DNA of 64,000 bases from Camelus bactrianus (GCF_048773025.1 NC_133573.1:1131001-1195000); one strand, 5' to 3'; shown: positions 34,717 through 47,349, counted from the stretch's first letter. Notes: a model not told the origin generated them from the sequence alone. A program made the numbers and translations.

Positions 34717-37388
34717 TTCTGGGTTCACTATTCTGTTCCATTGGTCCATATGTATGTTTTTGTACCAATACAATGTTGTCTTGATGACTGTAGCTCTGCA
34801 GTATTGTCTGAAGTCTGGGAGAGTTATTTCTCCAGCCTCTTTCTTTCTCTTCAGTAATGCTTTGGTAATTCTAGGTCTTTGATGGTTCCATATAATTTTA
34901 TTATGATTTGTTCTATTTCTGTGAAATATGCCCTGGGTAATTTGATAGGGATTGCATTAAATCTGTACACTGCCTTGGGTAGTGTGACCATTTTAACAAT
35001 ATTGATTCTTCCAATCCAAGAACATGGGATATCTTTCCATTTTTTAAAGTCTTCTTTAATTTCCTTCATCAGTGGTTTATAGTTTTCTGTATAATTCTTT
35101 CACCTCCTTGGTTAGATTTATTCCTAGGTATTTTATTACTTTGGGTGCTATTTTAAAGGGGATTGTTTCTTTACTTTCTTTTTCTGTTGATTCATCGTTA
35201 GTGTAAAGGAATGAAACTGATTTTTGAACGTTAACCTTGTGACCTGCTACCTTGCTGAATTCTTTAAACAGATCTAGTAGTTTTTGTGTGGACCTTTTAG
35301 GGTCTTCTATATATAGTAACATGTTGTCAGCATATAGTGACACTTTTACCTCTTCTCTTCCAATTTGGAACCCTTTTCTCTCTCTTGCTTGATTGCTGTG
35401 TCTAGGACTTCCAAGATGATGTTGAATATGAGTGGTGATATTGGGCATCCTTGTCTTCTCCCAGATTTTAGTGGGAAGCTGCTGAGTTTTTCACCATTGA
35501 GTACTATGCTGGCTGTAGGTTTTTCATATATGGCTTTTATTATGTTGAGATATGTTCCATCTATATCCACTTTGGTAAGAATTTTTATCATAAATGGGTG
35601 TTGAATTTTATCAAATGCTTTTTCTGCATCTATTGAGATGAGCATGTGGTTTTTGTCCTTTCTCTTGTTGATGTGATGTATTGCACTGATTGATTTGCAT
35701 ATGTTGAGCCAGCCTTGTGTCCCTGGGATGAACGCCACTTGGTCATGATGTATGATCTGTTTTATGTGCTGTTGGATTCTATTTGCTAATATTTTGGTGA
35801 GGATTTTGGCATGTATGTTCATCAGTGATACTGGCCTATAATTTTCTTTTTTGTAGTGTCTTTGCCTGGTTTTGGTATCAGGATGATGATGGCTTCATAG
35901 AATGAGTTTGGGAGTATTCCCTCCTTTTCAATCTTCTGGAAGAGTTTGAGAATGACTGGTATGAGTGAACCCACAAACTTTTGGTCAACTAATCTTCAAC
36001 AAAGGAGGCAATGGAATAAAGACAGTCTCTTCAGCAAATGGTATGGAGGAAACTGGACAGAACATGTAAAGCAATGAAGCTAGAACCCTCCCTTACACCA
36101 TACACAAAAATAAACTCAAAATGGTTCAAAGACTTAAACATAAGACAAGATACAATAAACCTCCTGGAAGAAAATATAGGCAAAATATTATCTGACATAC
36201 ATCTCAAGAATGTTCTCCTAGAATAGTCTACTCAAGCAATAGAAGTAAAAGCAAGAATAAATAAATGGGACCTAATGAAACTTACAAGCTTCTGCACAGC
36301 AGAGGAAACCATAAGTAAAACAAAAAGACAACCTATGGAATGGGAGAAAATGTTTGCAAATGAAACCGACAAAGGCTTGATCTCCAGAACATATAAGCAG
36401 CTCATATGACTTAATAAAAAAAAAACCCAATCCAAAAATGGGCAGAAGAGCTAAACAAGCAATTCTCCAAGGAAGACATTTCTCCAAGAAATGATCAATA
36501 GGCACATGAAAAAATGCTCAATATCACTAATTATTAGAGAAATGCAAATTAAAACTACAATCAAGTATCACCTCACACCAGTCAGAATGGCCATAATTTA
36601 AAAATCCACAAATGACAAGTGCTGGAGAGGCTGTCAAGAAAAGGGAACCCTCCTTCCCTGCTGGTGGGAATGCAGTTTGGTGCAGCCACTGTGGAAAACA
36701 GTATGGAGATTCCTCAAAAGTCTAGGAACAGACTTAATATATGACACAGGAATCCCACTCCTGGGCATATATCCAGAAAGACCCCTACTTCAGGATGACA
36801 CATGCACCCCAATGTTCATAGCAGCACTATTTACAATAGCCAAGACATGGAAACAGCCTAAATGTCCATCAACAGATGACTGGATAAAGAAGAAGTGGTA
36901 TAGTTATACAATGGAATACTATTCAGCCATAAAAACCAACAACATAACTCCATTTGCAGCAACATGGATGTTCCTGGAGAATGTCATTCTAAGTGAAGTA
37001 AGCCAGAAAGAGAAAGAAAAATACCATATGAGATCACTCATATGTGGAATCTAAAAATAAAAACAAACAAACAAAAAAACAAAGCATAAATACAAAACAG
37101 AAATAGACTCATAAACATAGAATACAAGCTTGTGGTTGCCAAGGGGGTGGAGGGTGGGAAGGGATAGACTGGGATTTCAAAATTGTAGAACTGATAAACA
37201 AGACTATACTGTATAGCACAGAGAAATATATACAAGGTCTTATGGTAGCTCACAGAAAAAAGTATGTGATAATGAATATATATATATATATATGTTCATG
37301 TATAACTGAAAAATTATGCTCTACACTAGAATTTGACACAACATTGTAAAGTGATTATAAATTAATAAAAATGTTAAAAAAATAAAAG
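34717..37388 (+). mobile_element. L1 with twin-primed 5' inversion and perfect TSD
   Basis: Positions about 35,966-37,388 are L1 ORF2 C-terminus, 3' UTR and tail on the plus strand. Positions 34,717-35,965 are the neighbouring upstream ORF2 region (reverse transcriptase) on the minus strand. The two halves are contiguous in ORF2, as the twin-priming model predicts. The 13-base TSD GAAATTCTCTCAT is identical at 34,704-34,716 and 37,389-37,401, pointing to a fairly young insertion. The RT part shows [20 protein letters not shown] and [15 protein letters not shown]; the catalytic motif reads YADN. The downstream frame 36,677-37,054 holds MEYYSAIK and [18 protein letters not shown]. Confidence 0.93.
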
Positions 37389-37401
37389 GAAATTCTCTCA
37401 T

Positions 37402-37690
37402 AGTTATGGGTTCTCTTGTATGTGACAAGTTATTTTTTTTAATGCCGCTTTGTAAAGTCTCTCTTCATCTTTGATTTGACAATTGCTTATAATGTGTCTC
37501 AGTGTCGATTTTAAATCCATTCCCTTTGTATTCTTTATGCTGTATGAATATGGATGTTTATTTCCCTCCCTAAATTTGGGAAGTTTTCAACCATTATTTC
37601 TTCCTAATAAACTTTCTGTCCCTTCTCTCTCTCTCTTCCTCCCCTCATATTGTTCTAGTATTTCCTTCCTTTTACTCACTTTGGGCTTTC
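37402..37690 (-). mobile_element. Old L1 ORF1 part, right half
   Basis: Continues the element broken at 34,716: CTTCATCTTTGATTTGACAA, ATGTGTCTCAGTGTCGATTT and GGGAAGTTTTCAACCATTAT follow L1 ORF1 backwards. Confidence 0.7.
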
Positions 37691-39490
37691 TTTGTTTATT
37701 TGTTTGTTTGCTTTAGTTTCTTTTGGTGTAAGGTTAGATTGTTTATTTGCTTTCTTGTTTCCCAAGATAGGCCTTTATAACTATACATTTTTGTCTTAGA
37801 ATGATTTTTGCTGTGTCCTATAGATTTTGGAATGCTGTATTTCTATTTTAATTTGTTTCAAGGTATTTTTTAATTTTCTCTTTGATTTCTTTGTTCACCC
37901 ATTTACTTTTTTAGAACCTTGGTCTTTAGCCTCCATGTGTTTGTGGCTTTTCTTTTCCCAGTTTTCTTATTATAATTGATTTCTAATTTTATACCATTTT
38001 GGTCAGAAAAGATGCTTAATATAATTTCACTCTTCTTAAATTTATTGAGTTTTGTTTTGTGGCCTCACATCTGATCTATCTTGTAGAATGCTTTATGTGC
38101 ATTTGAAAGGAATATGTATCTGCTGCCTCTGGGTGGAATGTTCTGTGTTTACTATTATGTTCATCTGGTCTAAAGATTGTTTAAGGTCATTGTTTCCTTT
38201 CTGCTTTTCTGTGATCTAGCCATTGATGTAAGTGAGGTGTTAAAGTCCTCAAATATTATTGTATTATTGTCATTACTATTATTATCTTACTGTCTCCCTT
38301 TGTGTCTGTTAATATTTGCTTTGTGCATTTAGGTACTCCTATGTTGGATGCATAGATATTTACAAGTCTTGTGTCATCTTTTAAAAATATTTTATTTATT
38401 ATTGTATGATTTAATTATTTAATTTTGGGGGCAGGGTAATTAGGTTTGTCTATTTTTAGAGGAGCTACTGGGGATTGAACCCAGGACCTCATGCATGCTA
38501 AGCAAGAACTCTACCACTTGAGCTATACCTTCCCCCATACAATTGTTATATCCTCTTGTTAAATTGATCCCTTTATCATTATGTAATGTTCTTCTTTGTC
38601 TCTTTTTACAGTCTTTGTTTTAAAATCTATTTTGTCTGATGTAAGTATTGCCACCCGAGCTTTCTTTTTGTTTCCCTTTGCATAGGATATATTTTGCCAT
38701 TCCTTCACTTTCAGTCTGTGTGTATCTTGATCCAAAGTGAGTCTTTTGTAGGCAACATATACATGGATCTTGTCTTTCATATGTTCAGTCACTCTATGTC
38801 TTCTGTTTGGAGACTTTAGTCCATCTACATTTAGAGTAATTATTGATAGGTATGCAATTATTGCCATTTTGTTAATTTCTTTCTGGTTGTTGATATTTCT
38901 TTAAAACTGCTTCTGCATTAATCTCAATTTGGTTCTGGAACACACATATCATATAGTTTAGATTTTCTTGCCTTATCCTCTAAGATGCCTCACTTCTCTT
39001 ACATATCTTCTTCTCCTTCTCCTCCTACTTCCTCTTCTGTGCTGCACTCAGGATATTGTATTCTGACTTGTCTCCCAGAACAGCAGTTCTCTTGTCAGAT
39101 GTCTCTAATCTACTTTTAATAATATATTTTGGGTTTTTAATTTCAGCTATTCCATTTTTCATTTAAAGAATTTTCCATTCCTTTTGAAATTTGCTGTCAC
39201 TATATAATTTTCTATTACTTGCAAATATTTTAAAGTTTGTCTTTTATTTGTTTAAACAGAGAAAGCTTATGAGTTTGTAATCTGTATTCAATAATTTTCA
39301 ACATTTAAATTTTGTTAGTCACTTTATTCTTTTTTTTTTTTTTTTTGGAGGGGTGTTTGCTCATTGTTTCCTTTTGAGCTTGGCAATTTTTAAATTGTTA
39401 TTGCTATTTAATTTCTTTTAAAATTTCTTGTTGGAATTGTAAGATGAATAGGGTAAAATTATCTTCCATTGTGAAAGATTCATATTTAAT
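37691..39490 (-). mobile_element. Old L1 ORF2 N-terminus, inter-ORF and ORF1 fragment
   Basis: The minus frame 38,559-38,867 reads SIITLNVDGLKSPNRRHRVT and [20 protein letters not shown], the start of the ORF2 endonuclease domain. The plus-strand text from 37,790 to 38,360 is the rest of that domain backwards (GTGTCCTATAGATTTTGGAA, CCATTTTGGTCAGAAAAGAT). Positions from about 38,880 on fit inter-ORF and ORF1. A SINE splits it at about 38,382-38,536. Confidence 0.75.
38382..38536 (-). mobile_element. Camelid-type tRNA-derived SINE (best-preserved copy)
   Basis: On the minus strand it starts GGGGGAAGGTATAGCTCAAG, with A box TAGCTCAAGTGGTAGAG and B box GGTCCTGGGTTCAATCC. A non-tRNA part with GACAAACCTAATTACCCTGC follows, then an AT-rich tail. 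This is the clearest lineage marker in the window. It sits in L1 ORF2 sequence. Confidence 0.88.
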
Positions 39491-39599
39491 TCTTTAAGGT
39501 GCCTGTGGATATTACCAGTCCAGAGTCATCCTAAACCAAAATTTTGGCTTGAGTTCCTGGACCATCCAAGAGATGCAACCCGGTAGTAACTATATTTAT

Positions 39600-40095
39600 T
39601 AGCTTCTGTATTTAATGGTTTGGTATCTTGGGACTTTGCAGTCCCTGAAGAGACTGATCAATCTAGGGTTAGCCAATTCTTAGAAATACTAAAGGACTCC
39701 CTTGCAAGTTTGCCTTTTGTATAAAAACCAACCAATCAATAGGCTATATTCCAGTCACCTCCTCTATCAGCCTTCACACTCTGGGCCACTATCCAACTGC
39801 TCTAATCACCTGAGGATCAGATATCAGTCAACTATGGACACCCCCATACCATACAGCCTGCTGAAATTATTCAAACTAACCAATCTTAACCCTGCCTACT
39901 TTGCTTCACCCCTTCCCTTTCCCCCTTCCAGCAGCAGCCACAATAAAGCTCTTGCCCAGGTTTCACCTTGCTCACTCTGCTCCTTACTGACCCTGGCACT
40001 TTCTTATGTGGCCCCACATTGGCATGGCATGCCCTCTCCTCTTGGGAGCTGTGAATAACAAACCATCTTTTCAATGACAATCATCTCCTTATCTG
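39600..40095 (+). mobile_element. ERV1-like LTR fossil
   Basis: A TATA box (TTGTATAAAAACCAACCAAT), a polyadenylation signal in CACAATAAAGCTCTTGCCC and a downstream GT/CT-rich block (CACTCTGCTCCTTACTGACC) have the spacing of a gammaretrovirus-type LTR on the plus strand. The left border is uncertain and may lie nearer 39,500. No internal sequence was seen beside it. Confidence 0.6.
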
Positions 40096-40311
40096 TTGGC
40101 CTCACCATATTTGAATAATAACAAAACATACACTTTAAAACAAACCCCGGGCTGCAAATAAATATGATAGCCATGAATCTTTTTTTGCTTCTCTTCTCTC
40201 TCCTTTCCATACTGTATCAAATCAACATTGAATATAATGCACTGGGAGTGAGGGAAGGCAGATTCCCTTCAAGTTCACACTTTCTTTGTAGGTGTACTCC
40301 AGTTGTTTTCA

Positions 40312-40475
40312 TCCTTGGCTTGCAATTAAAATCACTTGAGGAGGAGGCCTTAAAAAAAACACTCATGCTTAGCTCCAAGTCCAGCTCTGTTAAATCAGAC
40401 ACTCTGGTGATGGTCCAAAGATCAAGTGTGAGCATTTTTAAGAGCATCCCTGTTGATGTTTATGTACAGAAAATG
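40312..40475 (+). mobile_element. MER5 (hAT-Charlie) DNA transposon remnant
   Basis: ATTAAAATCACTTGAGGAGG, AGGCCTTAAAAAAAACACTC, CTCTGTTAAATCAGACACTC, GGTGATGGTCCAAAGATCAA and GAGCATTTTTAAGAGCATCC follow the MER5 consensus. Confidence 0.75.
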
Positions 40476-41344
40476 TTAAGAATAACTAGTTTAGTCTTTC
40501 AATATCTAAAGGAGTTCTCCTACTAGACCCTGTCTGTCCTCCTAACACTTTCTACTGACAAAGCTGAACTTTGACACTTTGCCAAGGAAAAATACTTGAG
40601 GAGTTCAGCTCTATTTTTTCAGAATAGAGAATAAAGAGTAGACTTGGAGTTGGGAAGTCAATGAATTGACAAATGGCACAATCACATTGAGAATCACACA
40701 AGGTGTATAGTGATCACATTTAATATATTAACATTGAGCAAGTTTAGCACAGTTCCAGGAATACAATAAGTGATTAATATATATTATACTGTTACTATAT
40801 TTTCTATTATAACATATAGTTTTATGTATAATAAAACCCATTCTAGTTTTATTATCAAATAATGCTGGAATTCTAATTAACAACTCTAGGAGGTGTGAAA
40901 TAACAGATAATTTTCAGGAGAGATGAGATAGCATCTATTCCCTTTAAGCTGAAAAAAAACAAACAATGCACAGTTATTCATTTGCCTCATATAGATTAGG
41001 GAGTATTCTGATCAGAAGTTATTTTTTGAAGTGAAAGTTTAAGCCCCTCAAACTGCAGCAAGAATGCTTTACTAGGGCTCTACTATGGGAATTTCAAGCT
41101 TGGAATTTTTAATGTTCAAGCAAAACATATTTCTTCATTAATAAAGACACTTTGCCATTGAAGATTCATCACCTTTTGTGTTGAATGGAACTGTGTTGTC
41201 ATTGCATTAATCTTCAGTGTTCTTGAGAGGCAAGAATATAGAATTATACATCCCTTTATATTGCTTTTATTTCTCATAATTGGTTAATATCATGCTATTA
41301 AAACCTAGGTCCTTTACCTTTATTTTTCTTCTTTTCTCCTTTGA
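40476..41344. other. Intergenic, nothing recognised
   Basis: AT-rich, no gene or clear repeat. Confidence 0.4.
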
Positions 41345-41700
41345 TATTTTAGTTCATGCATTTTTACATTATTTTTAAATCGAGATATAACTGGCATATA
41401 ATATTATAATACTTTCAGGTGCACAAAATCATGGATTTGAGATAGATATATTATATATATATAATATCATATTGATGTATTTGATACACATGATCACAAT
41501 AAGTCTAGTTAACATCCATTGCCACAAATAGCTATATATAATTTTTCCTATGATGAGAACGTTTAATATCTACTCTCTTAGCAAATTTCAAATATATAAT
41601 ACAGTATTATTAACTATGGTCATCAAGTACATTGCATCCCCATAGACTCTTTGGGTGAGCTCTGGCTTTTGAACTCTGTCCCCTTATCTCACACCTTCAA
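41345..41700 (-). mobile_element. Old L1 3' UTR fragment
   Basis: ATCGAGATATAACTGGCATA, ACTTTCAGGTGCACAAAATC, CACATGATCACAATAAGTCT and AGTTAACATCCATTGCCACA are the backward reading of an L1M 3' UTR. Confidence 0.7.
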
Positions 41701-42849
41701 AATTGATGGCACATTCCTTTGTTTGACAACAGCTTCCATGCTCCAATTGCCTCATTGAGTTCCCACTTTCCCTTGAAATTTGGCCTAATGATGTCATTCA
41801 GCACTAGTTTAACATTTTTATTGCTTTTGAAAAGATACATTTCCTTAATCCAGAAGTTAAATTATTTTCAGTACAAGGCTTTGTCTGAAAGTATTATTCA
41901 GATTCAGTCACTCTATTTCCCAATTCTTAGGCTTCAATTATTTCCAATTCTCATTGCTCATCCTCTTGCCTCTGTTCTCAAACGTACTGTAGCAGAGCAT
42001 TCCTGGTACCAGTAAGCTTACGTCTATGTCCTGCCTCGAGTGCCTTTCATCTATTCTGTCTCAGGCTTTTCTTTAAACTGTGAAAGGCAGCTCATTTTGC
42101 ACAAGCACAGCCTGTAAGTTTAGGGGTGTTAAAGACATCTACAAAAATTCTCAATCAATGGGAAATGTGAGTTGTTGGATAAATCTCCACATTGCACTTC
42201 ACAGGGATACTTCTGAAGTGCATTCCATATAGTCCTTCAGAATATCCATTTTGGGATTGACCTCATTTCCCAGAAGGGGAACCAGTCCTATAACTCGCCT
42301 TTCTTGACTTTTCCATTTTCCCTGTCTTACTGTCCCTTTTTGCCATCTACACCTCTCTGGATTCCTGTCATCACTTCCCAAATAAGCCACATACATCCAA
42401 ATATCTTTTGCTGTGAAATTGTCTCTCTATAGGATCTTAAGATCTTACTACTTCTCTCTTCATTTCAATTAACCTTTAAAGAAACTACATTATAGGTGTT
42501 TATGTTAGGAAACATATGATGGCAAAATTATTATTGCATGCATGGGATATATTTGTATATGTGGATTTCTACTTCACTATAATTGAATTTCTATAAAATC
42601 TACATTGAATTTATATTGAATTCAGTAAAACACTTTTCTCAGGGAAAATTCACACATTACTGGATGGATGATGGTTTTGAGTTACCACATGATGGCAGGG
42701 TCAGCAAGCCATTACACTTTAGGTTTGGCCTTGTGCAGCACCTGTGGGAACTGTGTTGTTCTCTAATCTGTGCTGGGGATGAACAGGCCATGTTGCACAA
42801 TTGTAGGCAGAAGTACCCCGAAAAGTCTTTTATAAACTTCACCAATGCC
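41701..42849. other. Intergenic; right part may belong to copy B
   Basis: No gene was recognised. Positions about 42,640-42,849 directly adjoin copy B and may be part of the same dispersed element. Confidence 0.35.
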
Positions 42850-43140
42850 CCACCCTCTCAGCCCAGCTGAGGTCACCTTGACATGTACCCAGATATCAGG
42901 CTTCCTTGCTCACTCACAGAGGCCTGCAAACCTAGGAAGATGCCACACAGCCAAACCAGCCTCTTCCAAACCACTACCACTGACTATATCCCATCACGTT
43001 CTGTTTCCCTTTGGCTGGTCTAGGAGCTACTGGCAGTGCTATGTTGTTGGGAGTGAGACAGTTACTTGCATAGACATGTGGATGTGTGGCTTGGGAACCC
43101 AGGCAGAAACTCACATGGATGATGCTTAGACAGAAGGACA
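42850..43140 (-). repeat. Unclassified dispersed repeat, copy B
   Basis: Inverted relative to copy A at 28.6 kb. The shared landmarks here read GTCACCTTGACATGTAC, CACTCACAGAGGCCTGC, TGCTATGTTGTTGGGAGTGA and CATAGACATGTGGATGTG. On the minus strand the shared short peptide is HVYASNCLTPNNIALPVA in both copies. The family was not recognised. Confidence 0.7.
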
Positions 43141-44329
43141 GTACATCAGCACCTCTGATGCAAGACAATAAGGATGTTTAGATACTGTTTAACCTTGATG
43201 GCTACTTGTATACTCCTCCCACCCTGCCTCTTAATAGCAAGTGGATTTCTACAAGGGCAATTATCACAACGTTAGATGACCTTGGTCTGGGTAAGTATTG
43301 GCCTCTACATCAACGTTTGATATCTGTCTTATCCACTTTTCTGCCATGGTATTGATATGGTTGCTTTGAAAATACTGGACTTTCCAATAATTTTTGTAAT
43401 GATAAAAAGTCCTCACAGTTGGCACTTTGCACCAAATACTGTAGTCTGCTTTCCCCAAAGCAAGGACACTCTCCTGAAGAACCACCATATAATGTGCAAA
43501 TGAGGAAGTGATATGCTTTCCACATTATTATTTAATCCGTAGGCTCACTTCAACTTTCACCAGTAGGTCTAACTGCATGTTTTCTGTTTCTAGAATTGTT
43601 ACTGAGATTCTCTCATTTTGACAACCTTGATGGGTTTAAAGCATACACAATAATCACTTCATCTGGGAGAACTTTTCTTTATGGCTTTTTTCACTAGGGA
43701 TCTTTTTAGTGTGTATTACTATCATGCATTGTATCAGTACTACATTCCTGATTATTTTGATTGTGATTAAAAATACATAATATGACACTTAAATCATTTT
43801 AAATCATAACATTTAAATCATTTTAAGTACACACTTTTGTGGTATTAGCTGTCTATACATAATTGTAAAACAAGCTTAGTAACATGCATACCTCCTTTAA
43901 GCATGGGAGATACCAAGAAAATTGAGTAATTCCCTGAAATGGCCCAAGACATCACTTGAAATACCATCTTCATCTAAAACCAAAAGAAAGGAATGGTATG
44001 TTCATTGTATAGATTTAAATATTAGCCTTCTCCATTAATAAGAGTGTTTTGTTGTTGTTGTTGTTGTTGTTGTTGTTATTGTTGTTGTTGTTGTTGTTTG
44101 AGATTTAGTCATTTTTCTATTCCTGGCACAGAGGGGGACACAACCTTTCAAATGAAGATTTCCATTATAAATATAAAATTGCCTCAAAAAGGCAAAATTG
44201 ACTTGGGTTTCATAGAATCTCATGGTTCTTTTTTAAGAAATCTGTCCATTGTAATCTTCAAGCTAAAGAGATCTATTTTAGAGTGTAATTTGCCATCCTT
44301 CACATGGGTATAACCTAATTATTTTATGT
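43141..44329. other. Intergenic with (GTT)n microsatellite
   Basis: A (GTT)n run of about 50 bases with one ATT break lies at 44,050-44,098. No gene or clear repeat otherwise. Confidence 0.5.
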
Positions 44330-45010
44330 ATTCATGCATGGAAGGATATCCTCATATTTTAAAGATTTTAGGCATTATGAGTAGAGTTGTTGTGCATAAT
44401 TGCAGGCTAGGTTTTGTTTGGACACTTTCAAAGCAGTTGTCTAAATACTAGAGACACACTGTTGGGTCCTCAGGTGAACTTTGACTAGCTTTGGAAAAAA
44501 CTGCCAAACTGTCTTTCAAAGTAGCCACACATGGATTCCTCCAGCAGTAAGGGAGAGTTCCTGTTTTTCTTCATTCTCTATCAATCACAGGTAATGTCAT
44601 TTCTTTGGAATTTAGTGGTTCTAATACGTGTGCATTTCTATATCATCATTTTAGTTTGTAATTCCTTAATGGTATATGATTTTCTTTGGAAAGGTGTTTG
44701 TTAAGATCTTTACCAGTTTTTATTTGGATTGTTTGTTATAAAATTTTTGATGTAATTGAGTCCAAATCCTTAATCAGTTATGTGTTGTGTAGATTTATTT
44801 TTCTCAGTGTGTGGTTTGTCTTTAGGTTTTCTGAATAAGATCATAAACAATGTTTAAATTTTTATTTTTTTAAATTCCATGATACAAATTTTACTTTTGT
44901 GGATAGATTTGGGGACTTTTTTAAAAAGTTCATCACTTAGACAAGGTTATGTAGATTTTCTTACATGTTTTCCTTTAGAATATTTATAGATGTGCATTTT
45001 TATAATTGTA
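44330..45010 (-). mobile_element. Old L1 ORF2 end fragment, part 1
   Basis: CTGCCAAACTGTCTTTCAAA, TAGCCACACATGGATTCCTC, TTAAGATCTTTACCAG and GATGTAATTGAGTCCAAATC are the backward reading of an L1M ORF2 C-terminus. Confidence 0.7.
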
Positions 45011-45372
45011 TGGACAATTTAGAGTACACTTGGTAAACACTGAGTGGTTGCACCTTTCAGTTCCCAGCTGGTCAGAAGGTGGCTCCATGCCCACTCTCTG
45101 ACCCTTGAGGTGCACGCTTCTCACTGAGGGGCTTGGCTCCTCGTGGAGCTAGTGGAGGCTGGGCCTCTTCAGGACCCGTCGTGGTTTCAACTTCAGGACA
45201 ATGCTCAGGTAAGTACACACAGGCAGGAGCCACACTTCTTCAGGAACCAACAGGAGGCAACATCATGAGAGTAAAAGATGTGGAAAAAGTGGGCAGAAGC
45301 TTTCTCCATGTGGTTACAGCCAAGGGTTTCCATTTTCAGAGGATCCAGCAGAGAAGGGGCTTTATATGGGAA
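45011..45372. other. Unidentified insert within old L1
   Basis: About 360 bases, distinctly richer in G and C than the flanks, break the L1 reading on both sides. A perfect donor-like CAG|GTAAGT occurs at about 45,210, and the plus frame from 45,133 is open for 95 codons (APRGASGGWASSGPVVVSTS). No TSD or family was recognised. Confidence 0.5.
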
Positions 45373-46045
45373 CTTGTGGAGTTTACTCTTAATTTTGTGT
45401 GTGATGTTGACAGTGTCTAGTGTCATTTTGGGGGGATATGGTTTCCGGTGTTCTTGGCACCATTTACTGAGGATAATGTCTTTCCCCATTGTGTGTCCTT
45501 AGCTCTTTTGTCATGAATTAACTGACAACATAAACTGGGTTTATTCCTGTGCTCTCTATTCTATCACTCTGGTTCATGTGCCTGTTTTTGTGCCACTACC
45601 ACACTGCTTAGGTGACTGTAGCTTCATCATGTTCTGTGAAGTCAGTGAGAAAGATGCCTCTAGCTGTTTTCTCCTTTCTTAGGATCATTTAGGTTATTCC
45701 GGGTTCTTTGTTCTACACAAATGCTAGGATTTCTTGGTTTTTGTGTCCATGAAAAAAAAAGCTATTTGAATTTGATAGAGTTTGCAATTAATGTGTACAC
45801 TGCTTTGGCTTGATGAATGTTATACCAATGTTCTTCAAATGTATGAGCACAAATTTTGTGGATGTGTGTCCTGTATCAATTTCTTTATCACTGTTTTATA
45901 AGTTTCCATGTGCAGGCCTTTCACATCCTTTATAATTTATTTCTAGGCATTTTGGTTATTTTTTGGTAAAATTGTGAAATAAAGTTGTTTTAGTAATTTA
46001 TCTTTCTGGAACTTATTAGCATATAGAAAGTCAACTCATTTTTCT
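45373..46045 (-). mobile_element. Old L1 ORF2 fragment, part 2
   Basis: GGCACCATTTACTGAGGATA, TCTTTCCCCATTGTGTGTCC, CTCTATTCTATCACTCTGGT and TTTTTGTGCCACTACCACAC follow L1 ORF2 backwards and continue part 1. Confidence 0.7.
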
Positions 46046-46922
46046 TTTTTTAACATTTTCTATTGCTTTATAATCATTTTACAATGTGTCAAATTCCAGT
46101 GAAGAGCACAATTTTTCAGTTATACATGAACATATATATATATAGATTTATATAGATATATATATTCATTGTCAAATTTTTCTCTCTGTGAGCTACCATA
46201 AGATCTTGTATTTATTTCCCTGTGCTATACAGTATAATCTTTATCTATTCTACAATTTTGAAATCCCAGTCTATCCCTTCCCACCCTCTGCCCCCTTGGC
46301 AACCACAAGTTTGTATTCTATGTCTATGTGTCTATTTCTGATTTGTATTTATGCTGTTTGTTTGTTTGTTTGTTTGTTTTAGGTTCCACATATAAGTGAT
46401 CTCATATGGTATTTTTCTTTCTCCTTCTGGCTTACTCCACTTAGAATGACATTCTCCAGGAGCATCCATGTTGCGCAAATGACGTTATGTTGTCGATTTA
46501 TATGGCTGAATAGTATTCAATTGTATAAATATACCACATCTTTATCCAGTCATCTGTTGATGGACATTTAGGCTGTTTCCATGTCTTGGCTACTGTAAAT
46601 ATTGCTGCTATAAACATTGGGACACAAATGTCTTTTTGAAGTAGGGTACCTTCTGGATAGAGGCCCAGGAGTAGGATTCCTGGGTCATATGATAAGTCTA
46701 TTCCTAGTCTTTTGAGGAATCTCCACACTGTTTTCCACAGCGGCTGCACCAAACTGCATTCCCACCAACAGTGTAGGAGAGTTCCCTTTTCTCCACAGCC
46801 TCTCCAGCATTTGTCATTTGTGGATTTTTGAATGATGGCCATTCTGACTGGTGTGAGGTGATACCTCATTGTAGTTTTGATTTGCATTTCTCTGATAATT
46901 AGTGATATTGTGTATATTTTAA
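46046..46922 (-). mobile_element. 5'-truncated L1 with TSD
   Basis: 3' UTR and ORF2 C-terminus on the minus strand. The frame 46,498-46,887 reads [20 protein letters not shown] and [20 protein letters not shown], then ends MEYYSAI-like (IEYYSAI). Flanks CAACTCATTTTTCT (46,032-46,045) and CAACTGATTTTTCT (46,923-46,936) form a TSD with one mismatch. Confidence 0.9.
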
Positions 46923-46936
46923 CAACTGATTTTTCT

Positions 46937-47012
46937 GTATTGATATTTTATCATACAACTTTTCTAAACTCATTTATTTTATCAGTTTTTTTTTTTTTTG
47001 GTGGTTTGTCTC
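46937..47012 (-). mobile_element. Old L1 ORF2 sliver before the NUMT
   Basis: TATTGATATTTTATCATACA and CTAAACTCATTTATTTTATC resemble the backward L1 reverse transcriptase region. It stops where mitochondrial sequence begins. Confidence 0.5.
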
Positions 47013-47349
47013 TGTACCAGCATCTTCAGTATACCCGCAAAAGGAGCAGTCATAATCATAATGATCAGATATAAAAATGTCAGGTCTAAGTGTAAACTAT
47101 TGGATGGCAAGTCAAGGGCCAACTTGAGTACAAAATAATATATACAAAATTGTTAAGAAATACCAAAGGAGAACATAGTTGTAAATTAAGAAGGGTGACA
47201 AATACAATCAGGACATGAAGCAGGCACACTCATCCAATCACCCTACTCAAATAGTGATAACTTTTTATAGCCCATTAGCAAGTACAAGTCCTTAAAGAGG
47301 AGGTGATTCATGACAAGGTGAGCACACCAGAGAGTGTGCTTTGATGCAT
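47013..47349 (+). pseudogene. NUMT part: 12S rRNA 3' region
   Basis: ACCAGCATCTTCAGTATACC, ACCAAAGGAGAACATAGTTG, CATGAAGCAGGCACAC, ATCACCCTACTCAAATAGTG and the end AGGTGAGCACACCAGAGAGT follow mammalian 12S in order. Confidence 0.92.
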
